Part shown: in pieces, positions 12,401-23,900 of the stretch
Numbering within the stretch: the first letter of the stretch is position 1
Layout of the letters: each line of letters opens with the position of its first letter
Source: Triops longicaudatus
Taxonomy: Eukaryota > Arthropoda > Branchiopoda > Notostraca > Triopsidae
Length of the DNA: 64,000 nt
Reading direction: 5' to 3'
Assembly (NCBI GenBank): GCA_022885665.1
Contig: JAGQDJ010000062.1
Span: forward strand, 186,001 to 250,000
Notes under the pieces: generated by a model
Database searches by the model: none
Told to the model about the DNA's origin: nothing
The model's input: the letters and a program-made list of their open reading frames with translations, nothing else
Made by a program: the position numbers and the translations under genes

Positions 12401-14650
12401 TCGACCAGTAAAGGCACGTTTTTGCCCCTCCCCCCCCCCCCGGACTTGAATGTGAAACCAATAGGGAATGGGGCGATTTCTTCTGGCACGAAAAGCAAGT
12501 TGTGTTGCGTTCCAAAGGGTAGGATTTACTTCTGGCACATTTCTTGGTCGAATCCAATCTTGTTACTGAGCGAGAAGAAGACAGTAAGGCCAGAAGAGAG
12601 CTCAAGTTTGGCCCAATTTCTGCCACGTGCACGATACCTACCCATCTAAGCGTCAAGACAACTTTTTCGGGGTACAGGGGCTAAAATTTCTGCAAATTTA
12701 CAGCCCAGTACTTCCCGTAACATTTCTTGGTTCTAGCTTCCGGCAATTTACGACGTTTTGGCACAGAAGTTTCGTACTTACCAGGCTACAAATGAACTTG
12801 CAGCGAAGTTTATACGCTCCCCCCTTTTTTGGCCTTCCACCCCTTCCACCCCTTCCACCCTGTCCTTGTCTTGCCAAAAGGTTCTCTCCCCCAGGGTTAA
12901 GAGCGGCTATAAAAAAGACGAGTTGGCAACTTGGCGCTGGAAGGCAAAAGCCTTTAAAAGGATTATCACAGGACGGAATACACGGGGTACTTGTACCCTT
13001 GTGTAAAGAAGGGTCACGAGGGGAAAAAGGCGGACAGTTTCGAAAACTTTGTTTTACACTACATTGAAGGGGCTTTGAATTACGATGGACGCTCACTAGA
13101 GTGCTTCTAGGAGTGACGTTTCGTCATAAATGAAAGCTAGAGATTTGATACGTTGAAGTGCAAACTGAACATTTTTTCGGAATTTTCCACTAAAATGTCG
13201 CGTTTGGTTATAAAGCTGGGTAGATAATAAATAAAACGTAAAGCGACTAGCCAGAGTTTGCGTTGTATTTTGGCTGAAAATGGTACGGGTTTCGAAGCTC
13301 GTTGAAAACTGAAAATTTATTGCAAGTTACTTTAACAATAAACGGAAAATTACTATGAAAATGCTTTAATAATAATGTATTAATAATGTATTGAAAATGC
13401 AGAATTTCGTTATAACGAACCTTCTTTTAAAAAAAAAACGATTTAGGTAGATTTTAAAGTCCATGGTACAACAAAAGTCTGATATAACGAACTTTGATTA
13501 CACAGAACCTTTTCTTTTGTTCTCAAGAAGTTAGCTATAATGAGATTTCACTGTAATCCAACTGCAATAAAATCTCATTACGAACCATTTTTTATGAACT
13601 TTAATTATGAATAGACTATGAAGGTTCAAATATGCGTGAATTTATAAAAAAGCGTCTCATATAATGGACATAACTTACTTCAGATATACGGAACAGTTTT
13701 TACGTTCTAAAGATTTTCAGTACAAAGAGATTCAACAGAAATCCGAACATAAAACATAACATCGAAAACTAATCAAACGTTCGATTTTCAGACTTCTCAA
13801 ACATCCATAAGTGAATTTCAACGTAAATAGCAATTTAAAAACGGATTTCGAGAGAGTCTAAAAACGTTCAAAAACTGAAAATCTAGCCGAAATTTTATTA
13901 TAGAACACTTTAAACGTCCAAAAGCTAAAGAAATAGTCAAAAGCTTTCTTTTCAGAATGTCCAAAACGTCGAAAAATCAAAAAGTAAGGAAAAAACTAGT
14001 GCAACGTGGATTTTAGATTGTCTAAACCGTCCCCAAAAGGAGAACTTAGTGAAAAACTGCATCTTCCGAAAACTTGAAACTGCAATGTCGAAACCTAGTC
14101 AAATCTTTGATCTTTTCAATCTAAAATTACCAAAAATTAAAAAAAAGGTAAAAATTAGGATTTCCAGAATATAAGTTTCAAAGAATCGAGAAACTCGTCA
14201 AAAGTACAAACACATTTAAAAGAAAATTCTACGATTAAAAGACTCATTTAAAAATCAATAAAACAATAGCCATTTTAACCCATTTTAACAAATCAATAAA
14301 AATAAAGATTTCTACGCTAAGAAAATGCTTTTTTAAGCTAAAAAGCATCGCAAAGCGAGATTGTAAAATACCTTGTGCCAAGGAACGATATCGACAGGCG
14401 CTTTCCGGCATTGTCCCCTCTGTTCCAACGCTCGGAAAACATGAAGATAGCCACTGTTGAGTGCATACCATCGTCCCCGGGTCCGCACGACTTGCAACTT
14501 GGGGTAGCCTGCCCCGGGGGCATCTGCCAGTAATCGCTCTAAGGCAGTCTGGACGACGTGCGGCTCTGGCCGGCCTGGTTGTTGCCACACTTCGCCCACG
14601 AATTGAATCCTCGACGGTGATAAGAGCATTACTGATTCTTTCCTCTCTTC
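6493..14650 (-). CDS. Two-finger C2H2 protein with ParB/sulfiredoxin-like N-terminal domain
   Basis: Exons in coding order are 14650-14372 (or from the ATG at 14629), 11465-11321, 7634-7497, 7303-7213 and 6655-6493, with phases 0/1/1/2 all consistent. The 14629 start gives 264 residues. Residues 1-86 (SRIQFVGEVWQQ, YPKLQVVRTRGRWYALNSGY, VFRALEQRG, VPVDIVPWHK-like end) look like a ParB/sulfiredoxin-type fold in which W-Y-x-L-(D/N) is followed by a phenylalanine-arginine helix; this is inference. A proline/serine-rich linker follows. Then come finger 1 (CAVC...HRQIAHH) and finger 2 (CSIC...HRERLSH), and the protein ends in an acidic tail rich in Asp, Glu and Ser. Two further 5' pieces may belong: 14747-14706 (after a 55-nt intron) and 17095-16989, both in phase 0. 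The role is unknown; nuclear, nucleic-acid binding is plausible. It is paralogous to the gene at 29131-30191. Confidence 0.8.
7635..11320. other. Large intron of the left C2H2 gene
   Basis: Intron between exons 2 and 3 of the minus-strand C2H2 gene. It is pyrimidine-rich and has no convincing exon. It contains two diverged copies of a short repeat at about 8041-8105 and 10493-10557, both containing a GATGCC-GGGGCA-GCTCCGCC core. Confidence 0.5.
8041..10557 (+). repeat. Two diverged copies of a 65-bp repeat (8041-8105 and 10493-10557)
   Basis: Both copies read as AGTTAT-GGCC, then a short A-rich stretch, then TTGGATGCCT followed by GGGGCA and GCTCCGCC. By eye they align over about 65 bases at roughly three quarters identity in the same orientation. 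They probably belong to a dispersed family. The interval between the two copies is not part of the repeat. Confidence 0.4.
11466..14371. other. First large intron of the left C2H2 gene
   Basis: Non-coding. It holds uninterrupted C-runs at about 12300-12318 and 12428-12440, a CCTTCCAC short tandem run near 12836-12860, and an AT-rich half (13.1-14.3 kb). The AT-rich half carries a transposon-end-like fragment (13395-13560, listed separately). No exon is supported. Confidence 0.5.
13395..13560 (-). mobile_element. Degenerate pogo/Tigger-like transposon end (TATAACGAAC repeats)
   Basis: On the minus strand it begins TTACAGTGAAATCTCATTAT and continues with several GTTCGTTATA-type subrepeats. This pattern (CAGTG-AA-CTCGTTATAACGAAC) is familiar from fossil pogo/Tigger-type DNA transposon ends in arthropods. 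No transposase frame is present, and the assignment to a superfamily is inference from the motif. Confidence 0.4.
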
Positions 14651-16988
14651 CTGCGTATGTCTGCCTTCCACTTTATTCTTCTTGCTTCGCTTTTATCTCC
14701 TTTACGTCTTCCGTGTCCAAATTATTCAAATTCTCAGCACCCAATTCCTGAGAGCTAAAACAGAAAAACGAAGAAACGTGAATAAAGAGAGGAAAGTTGG
14801 GAGCACGAAACAATGAATGACAATGATCCGGTACTTTCAGGAACTCTAGAATTGATCTTAAAACGAGGATCCTTTGCATAGAGAGGGAAAAAAATCGAAT
14901 TTATTTTTTTTTTAAGTTAAGAAACCATGGTAACTTAGAGCTTAGTTTAGAATACGAAAATACTGTGCAGGGAACATAAAAGTTTTTGAGAAAGGGATGG
15001 CGTGGAATAGCAAGGAACAATCTGCAGTTTTAATTAGGTAGATTATTGGGCATCTGGGATTTCTGAGAGGATTAATGAGAAATTTCGATTCGAAAACGTG
15101 ATTTCCTGGATGTGAAAACTTCCGGAGATAAATTCAAGATTGGGGAGCGTTTTGTTTGCTAGCAACGTTGTGTTGGAGAACGCATAGAACCAAATTTCTA
15201 CTTGGGTTAATTGAGGAATCGCTAACTGATCCAGAAGAACCTGGAATTTCTTACAGTACACAATCTTAATTAAATCTTGAAGGTTTTTTGTGAAAGTTAA
15301 AAAAAGCAAGAGAAATATATACGTTGGAGCTCAAAGTAACGATCAACTAACGATTTATCATTGGAAACCAAAAATATCTTACAAATTCACGAGACAATGA
15401 GATTTTAAGTATGTGAATGTTTCAAAATGTTTTCTATAAATGGCATGAATACTTAGGTAAACTATTGGACAAACTGGACAAAAAATTATTTATAAGACGA
15501 AAATCAACTTGTTTGATAAACTGCGGAAATATTATTTCTGATACTAGTTCTAGGGTTTTGTCTAAAATAATTTCTGAAGTTTTTTAATTTAACAAGGAGC
15601 AATTAGCACTTTCTCCTCCGGTTACTTTAATCATTCGACAAATATTTTCTAAAAAATAGGAAAAAAATCCTAGGAGAAACAAAAGTAAAATGAGACTAAG
15701 TGCGAAGTGAATAAGAATGTAATTTTTAAAAAATGTGAGAAGCTTGTTACGCTATTGACGCAACGGTGGAGCTGGGGTACTAACGGCCATATTACAAGGT
15801 AAATGGATTGTATTTTTTTTTGTGTGTGCAAATAGACAGTTTTTCGTAAATAAACTCTCGACAGTAAAGTTTGCTGACATAACTAAAATGCAGTTAATGT
15901 TAAAGTTTTATAAAATATTGGTAAATAAATCAACTACCAAGAACCAATTTTTAACTTACGGTCTATGCTGAATACGGAAACTTACATTCAGTACAAGTAT
16001 TTTTTCTTTATAATTTTGGCATAAAATTATTTCACATCAATTGTCCTGTTTTGAGGTAGCCGTCCTCACACTTGAACTTTGAAAACAATAACTCCAAGAC
16101 GACTCATTCATCTTGTGAGAATTGGCAAAAAAATAATAAAATTTACTACTAATCATAAAATATACAAAACATGTGTAAAAGGTATTGGAACTCTTTTATA
16201 TTAGCCAAACATAAAAAGTAAAGATTTGATCTTGAATTTAATTGAATTTCGCTTCATGAATTTATGTATCACCATATACAAAAACTTTACTGTCAGTATA
16301 ATTTTGCGAATAATTTAGTGTTTTTTGTAGCAATCGACTTCGAAATTTCCCATGTTATCGCTCACAAGACTTAAAAATTCTTAAAAACTGGGAAAACGAA
16401 AGTGGAATGTTATTTACTTTCTATCAATAATACATATAATACATACAAATGCACAAAAACACAGTTAATTTGATTACAATATAAAGAAATCTTCATAGCA
16501 TCAAACAATCATGGTTATTTCATAATATGACACCTTGCACAATAGGATAAATATACCTAACAATACACGAAACTACAATTAATCTTAGGATACACAAAAA
16601 TCTTCATAGAATGAAACAGACATGTCTATTTCATACTACAATACCTTAAGCACCTTTTTAATTCGTTAGAAAAACTTCCGACATAATTTCAAAATTCGTC
16701 GAAAAATAAACAGAAAATTACAGCTTTAATAGCTTCAAATATCCTAATTTTCCTTACCAATTTGTCACTCAAATCGTTTCTTTTCCCCTCAACTTCTTCC
16801 AGAAAAACACAATTACAACCTTGTCCTAAATAACTGCATGATCAATGAAACCTTAATTGTCACGGAAAACCATGTTTCACCCTTAATTAGCCTTCGTATC
16901 GGTCTTCATTACCCGTAGGAGCACTATTCTCGGCCTTTTTTGCCCCAAATCCGAATAAACCACCGGGGTAAGATAAGAGATCACTCAC

Positions 16989-17095
16989 GTTAGCTTGTAA
17001 GCCCTGCACCGGAAATACCACCACAGCCTCACTTGCTCTTCTCAGGGAAGACTGATGCTCGTCATCTTTATCCTCAGCGCTTTTGGGGCAGCGAG
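16989..17095 (-). other. Possible 5' exon of the left C2H2 gene
   Basis: The minus strand is open from a stop near 17110 and encodes an acidic segment (KSAEDKDDEHQSSLRRASEA) ending at a consensus donor AAC|GTGAGT in phase 0. The next minus-strand candidate exon, 14747-14706, also starts in phase 0 (ELGAENLNNLDTED). That exon can splice over 55 bases into the ParB-like exon. There is no in-frame ATG in this patch, so a further exon or a purely 5' UTR role is needed. The flanking sequence to about 17260 is CpG-rich and could be the promoter. Confidence 0.3.
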
Positions 17096-17756
17096 GGTGG
17101 TTTCACGGGAGTTAGGGGGGTAAGTCTGCGTCCCTCTTGCTACTAAGACCGACTCGAGCGCCCTCATGCGGCGGAATCGTTTGCCAGGATCGCGAAAAGT
17201 GAGGAAGCTGCGCGCACAAACTCCGCATGCGTCCGGTCAATAAAAGAGAGAGCCATGCAAGCAGCAAGAAAAGAAACAAACGACAAAAAACAGCGACAGA
17301 AAGATACCCAAAATACAGAAGAAGCGACAGAGGGCGCCAAAGGGGTGAGAATTTCGTTACTTTACCCCCCCCCCCAACCCCATCCCTCTTTCGGCCCGGC
17401 ACATAACCTTCATTTAGCTTGCCTTGTCTTTCACCGCATTTTTGCCATTGAGCAAAAAACGGAAATACGGAACGGATAGAGACGGATGTAAATGAAAGAA
17501 ATATTGTCAAGAAAAAGAAAATAGTTAAGTTTTGGAAAATCGAGGAAAATGTACGTGAAATTCAAAGCAGATAAATATGAATCAGGTTAAATTCTTTTTA
17601 GACACAGGAATACAGACAAATGAATAAAAATAGATAAATATGAAATTAATACACATAAAATATAAAAATATTTAAAAAATATAAATATAAAATCCGAAGA
17701 CATGAAATGCAAAGAAATAAAAAAATAAATACAATAGCATACGTTTTTCTGCATGC

Positions 17757-17925
17757 AGCCTCGTTACAACAAACTGTAGGTTATAATGGACGGGTTTTAC
17801 TGTTCTAAGTTATGTAAATGTGCAGAAAAAGCGAACGAGTAAGAATTAACGAGCTTCCGCTATAAGGAACACTATTCGCTATACACAGAGGGGTTTGTTA
17901 TAAAGATATTCTACTGTAATAGGTG
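17757..17925 (+). mobile_element. Second pogo/Tigger-like end fragment
   Basis: It contains CTCGTTACAACAAACTG..., TATAATGGACGGGTTTTACTG and a second run ending GGTTTGTTATAAAGATATTC-TACTGTAATA. These are the same subterminal motifs as the 13.4 kb fragment. Two ACTGT termini point the same way, suggesting two partial copies or a rearranged one. Confidence 0.35.
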
Positions 17926-20900
17926 AAACAGGAAATTTACATTTAATTCTACAATCGTGAGAGAGCCAAGAGTTTACCAAGTAATGTATAGAAGCTTATT
18001 TTCAAAACTGAAGTGAAAATTAATTACTTTATTTTTATAGCTTTTATAGTCAAATTTGGTACAGATCATAGTAGTTTTATAGACTACATTTTACAGAACA
18101 AAGTTATCATTTTTATACATTAACTTGGTAGTTAAATTTTTGAGATTTTAGATAGTTTTTTATATATTCATTTACAGAGATATTTATCTATTTATAGTTT
18201 TTTATATATTTATTTGTGGATATTGGTATTTTAAATTTATGAATTTCGACAATTTCTTAGAGTTGAACATTTAAAAGTCACTAAGTTTTATTTTTACTCA
18301 AAATTTTGAAGATGTCGCTCGATTTTTAACTTCCCGCATTGTCTTAACTCGTCGTACACGTGTTAAGCCCTGGCCTTTCAATGGTATTTAGTGCATGGTC
18401 TTCGAGTTACGCGGTTTATGAGCTTTAAAGCTACGAAAGTTTGAAAATTTTTCCATTAAAATCTTGACTTCAAGCATCTAACACACACAAATAGTAGAAA
18501 AGCTCTTGTAGATGTCACAGAAGTTCATAACGGGCTATATTTTGATCACTTCGAAGAATTTTCCTCCTTTTCGCAGCTTTCCTCGTGTTACGCGTGTTAG
18601 GTCTTAATGCTTTTCAATACATGCTCTTCGACTTACGCGGTTTGCTAGAACAGAATTAAAGTTTTATAAAAACGAATACACAAATATTGGAAATAATTCA
18701 CATTTGTCACAATTTCAAGTCAACGTTTGACCTTTTCTTAACCGCTTGGGGTTTTTTTCACCCTCCTGACATTTTTTCACCCTTCTGAGCTTAATCTGCC
18801 CTTTCTTCCACACCCACAAATTGTACTACAAAACTGGTAAAATTTCTAATCAATTCAAGCAGAAATTTCCGACAATTTCTAGGCTTTCACCCTTTTAGGT
18901 CTTTGCAACCCCTTTAAAAGCTCTCAACTCACCCTCTTTCCGCAAACCCTTGTTCAGCTTCTCAGCCTCAAGCGATGTGGCATTTTCGAGCCTTCTTGAC
19001 AACTTTTTTTACAAGCCAATTTGTCATGGCAACGTTGAGAGCTATGACTGTCCCCCCCTACCCCCCACCCTTGACCCTCTTAGGGTCCTACCCCCCCGTC
19101 CTTTCAGCAAACTTTTGCTTCATTTCCAACTTTTATGGAGTTCCAAAGCTCTATAATTCATGCAGCAATATTTCATTATACGCTAGGTTCACCAAACCGG
19201 AGACGACAGGGTGGAAGGGTGGGTGGCACCCTTTTGGGGACTCTCAGCGCACCAGATTTTTGACTTTGTTGTACAAAAGAAAGCCAAAGCTCGTAAATTT
19301 CTTCACAAGAGAATTTTCTGTGACTAAAAAAATCTGAAAACATTATCTCTCGGATTCTTTGTGTTTTGTTATTCTTTGCTCTTGATGAAGCACTTTACAT
19401 GCAAATAGTAAAAGCCAAGAAGAAAAAAACGAATATTTGAATCTGTGATTTGGAAGTCAAAGTAAACTGAACGAGTTCTAATGAGGAATGATGAGACGGA
19501 AAGAATCTCGCTTTGAAGTTATTTTCCCCCTGCGAGTCTGAAATTTCTGTTTATGAAACTGTCTTTTATTTCTCGCAGTAATTTCTTTACTTGTCCCTCA
19601 TTTTATGTTTTCATTTGGTACAATCTCTAAATTCTTAAAGATTTTACCCCGAAAGGGGGAGAATATTTTGGGTATTTTCAATTCACAATTTAGAAATCAG
19701 ACGTTTTGAATGTTTCCTCTGGGAGAGTTGCATGGCAATTTAGAGTATGGTAAAAAGTTACAAAATGTAACGAAGTAGCGAAAAGGTCCTAGAGAGAAAA
19801 AAACGTCGCAAAGAATGTTGTGCAATAATCAGAAAAAGCGTCATTTTTTCTTTATTTTTTAGCCTTCAGGAAGGTCTTGTTTCTCCAAGGGATCCGGTGT
19901 ATTGCTAACGCGGCTAAGAACAAAACCCTTGAAGAAAAGATTAGACACGTGTCATGAATTGTTTTGTTGCCCTTTTTATGGCTTGAGTTAAAGAGTAAGG
20001 AAATGTCTTGCATCTCGTTTTTTTTCTCCTTTTTCGGGATCTTTGAGAACGCGAAGCTGCAACATTCTTCATTGGGTGAGCGAGCAAGAAAGGCGAATAA
20101 CACAAATACGCAAGTGTTCAAATTTCTAGGAATTTACGAATATTTCAAGTGTTTTGCAATGGAGTGACACGAAGCAAAAAATTGGATTATAATTGTTAAA
20201 ATATTGTACACTAAGATATTTCGTTGTTTTATTGCTTGTACATGACCTTAGCCAGGAAAAGGATCTAGATGTGCGCAGTTGTGTTATTAATAGCATCAAA
20301 TTGAAAAATTTAATAAATCTTCTAAAAGTAAATGCTTTCTTTGTCAAAATCCACAATGGAAGCTACTTTATGATCAAAAGCTCTTACGGAAATATACATC
20401 ACAATGGCCTGAACCCGCATGACCTTCCTGTCACCCGGGATCGGCCTTGCCAGTTCCTAAAATACTGTTAATTATTGCATTTCCTACAGAAACATTCTAC
20501 GTTTCTAAAGGAACGTCACTACTCCAGCACTTTATGCATTAAAAATTCTGGTCATTGTTAATCTTGAACACCAAAACACTACCTGGACCTCGCTAGCCGT
20601 AAAGAGCTATCAAACTAGCTTTATTTTCAAATTTATTGGAAAAACTTTTTTGCTGTATTTTTCTACAGTCGTTATCGAGAAATAGTGCTTAGCTTTACAG
20701 TCATAAGGTTTCCCAATTTAAGGTTGCAGAACACGAGAAACGTCGAACTGCCTGAACCTCACCTCACTCCGCAACCGAGTCAAAGGTCCTTGATTCAAAA
20801 TATTGCTGCTAAATTTCTAGTGCATTTTTCAGAATTATTTCTGCACAGTAGCCATAAGAGCACATGCAACTAGTTTAAAATGGTACGTTTTCAATGTAAT

Positions 20901-23900
20901 ATAGCTTAATATGCACAGGAACGACGTCAACCTACCGGATCTTGGCGGCCACATACAAGCATCTTCACTCGAACTAACGTAATAAATTCCGCACACTGTT
21001 TTTTGCCTTAATTTCTTTAGAAACTTGTTCTAAGCTTAGTCTTCTATGTTTTAAAACCCAACATTTGACTGTTCTCTAACTTTAAACTCTTCAAACCGCC
21101 CGGGTCTAAACCTGCCTAATCATAGCCTATCACAAGCTCAGCAATTCAAGTCCAAATTGCTACTTTCTAAAAAAGAAATACCAGGCTAGTTTCTTCAGAA
21201 AGATACGCTACATTTATTACTCTTAGTTTCACGTGTCCACTAGCCATCCTGATCCATCACAGATCTAAATATAAATCTCGAAGTGCTCAGGTCGTCTGGT
21301 GCTCCGAAGCGCAACCGTATTCAAAACCACGAAACTTTTCTTATTGCTGTTTCTAACCTCATCTGCTCATTATCTATTTCTCATTAGCAAAACCAACACG
21401 TAGCATCAAAAACCATTTGGCCAATTTTGGTCCCCTGAAAGTGCGAGTCGCATTGACACCCATATGCCAATACTGGTCTCTCCACAGTGACGTCACTCTG
21501 GTCTCATTAAGCTCATTACCCTGAGCTTCCCCTTTTCCCTTAGATCTGCTCTCCTCACAAATCTGCGGCAAGGCCCGGATTCCCTGCGTGGGTTAAAGTC
21601 ACCCCCCTTTTCTTCTCAGGGTCCGAGCGTCTCAGTTGTTGACTTTTCCTTCCCCACCATGCGAGTCAGGGTAACATGGCTCTGCTTATCGGCAGCGATC
21701 GATGTCATGTGGCCAAGGCAAGAAAGTGAGAGCGCCACAAAGCCGTTTTGACAGAAACAATAAGGCCCTTCCTGGAGTGGGGTTTCGGCCCATCACCCCT
21801 TTTCTCCCCGACTTCTTTGTCGCAGCATGTCAACAACAATAAGAGCTCTGCTTCAGTCGCTTCGTTGCGTTTACACAGCTCGTAACAATCCTCAAGAGAC
21901 AGCGTCTATATTTTCGTTACGTTTAGCTCCCTACCGGGTAAATAAGCATAGGCTTCTGTCAATTTATCTCGCATGAAAGTTAGTAAACAACCCCCTCCAT
22001 TTCGTTGGAAATGAGATCCTTAAAAAAATGAGTTCAGGGAGCAATTTGGGACATCAGCCAGAAAAAAGACTGCGCGAAAGGATAAAAAATTTAAAAACTT
22101 CGTCGCAACTTGTAAATTGTCAGGGAGGGCATTCAAAGAGACTAGCGAAATTCACTACGAGAGACGTTAAAGACCCTTAACAAAGATATACAGGACGCGG
22201 AACTTGGTTCTCAACGAGATGGCAGTGATGCAGATGGCGTTGCAGTCGAAAGTGCTGTAAAATGAAAACTAAGCGAGCTGGAACGCTCGAAATTTGACAT
22301 AATGGTCTTCGGTGGGCGAACTTTACAACACCCTTCGTAAAATATGTACGTAAGAGCACAAATTGCAACGCGGAACTACTGTATTGTGTACGGAAGCAAT
22401 TGCTTGCAAATGTAACGCTTCTGACAGAAATCAAGAAATTACAGCTTTATTTGAACTTCTTGTTTATTCTAAAGAATTGTTAGTGGGAAAAAAAAGTAGT
22501 AAGGAACAGTAGATAGTAGTCCCGCCGCTAGATGCCATGTAATTAAATACTTTAAAAAGAAATATGACATGAATTTCTTTTGTGGTAAATCCTCATGATT
22601 TATACTCTCTTAGTCTACTATGAATGTATCAAGGACGAGAGATATGCAACAATGCATCGGACTATGCGCTAATATTTATGTACACAGCAATATTTCTGCC
22701 AAGGAATTTTCAGACTTCATCTCTCTACGCTCTAATTCGCATTCAATATTCATGCACGCGCTTCCGTAAAACAACTGGATTGGCGTTACGTGAAGCAACA
22801 TCAGTGTCTGCCGGCAGTAATAGGACTGGTAACCTACTTCACGGGTACTTAATATTACACGCCAAAGTTCGCGCTCCTGTGAGTCCTTTCATGCCGAAAC
22901 GAGATTAATTTAAACGTAACAACGTCAAATTTCTTCAAAAAGCAGAATAAGAAAATATTCGCGAAAAATAGGATATTTTCTCGATCAGTAATTTCTGCAG
23001 CAAGCGACAGATTGTAAATATATTTGACACTGGAAAAACTCTAAATTTCTGCAAATAATTATACAAAGAGACTCGGAGCAATCAAAGCAACATAGAGTTT
23101 CTGCGGATAATAACAGCAAAGAAGTTTAACTTCCTTTGTAGCTTGCTTTAAATTTTCAAAAACCTCTATTCACGAACTCCCTTTCAGATCCATACTTCCG
23201 AAAGACGATAATACTGACAAGAAATTCTGCGCAAATTTCAAGCTCTAAAGCTCAAAGTTTTTCTAATAGAAACAATTTTGAGTACTAGCACTTCTGGACT
23301 ACTTTCAGTCCAAGAATTTGGAAAAACGTCCTTTGCTTCACATTACTGTACAAAGTTTCAGCTTCTAATTTCTGACACTAGGTGGCAGATGTAGTTATTA
23401 ATCTGTATAACCACCGTCGGATGTCACAACAGGCATTCCTAGTTGGAAACAAAGGCGCAATAGAGAAAGGTACCATTCATTGGCCAACTTGTTACACCCT
23501 GATTAAGATGCCCCGGGGTTCATTCCAAAATGACGCCCGAGGGCGTTCATCCGCACAGTTGCCAACGCCAAATCCGTCTCACATGTCTCCCTGTGTCAAC
23601 ACCGATTTATTCATTCCTGGAACTGTGAAAATCTGCTGAGCGAAATTTCCTTCCCAGAAATATCTCCACCGCGTCAACCTTGACAATCACCCGCCAGTAA
23701 CACCCCTTCCACGAACGTACCCACTAAACCGTAATTTCGCAAGCACTCGACCAATAAATACGCGCTGCCACTTTGAGAGAAACGACAGCTGCTCCGTTTC
23801 GTCACCGTTCTTTTTAATTAAGATGTACAGGCTCGCAGTCTCTGTTCTATCTCTCTCAAGTGCTTTTTCTCCCTCGAGGTGCAAATTGCACCCCCCTACC

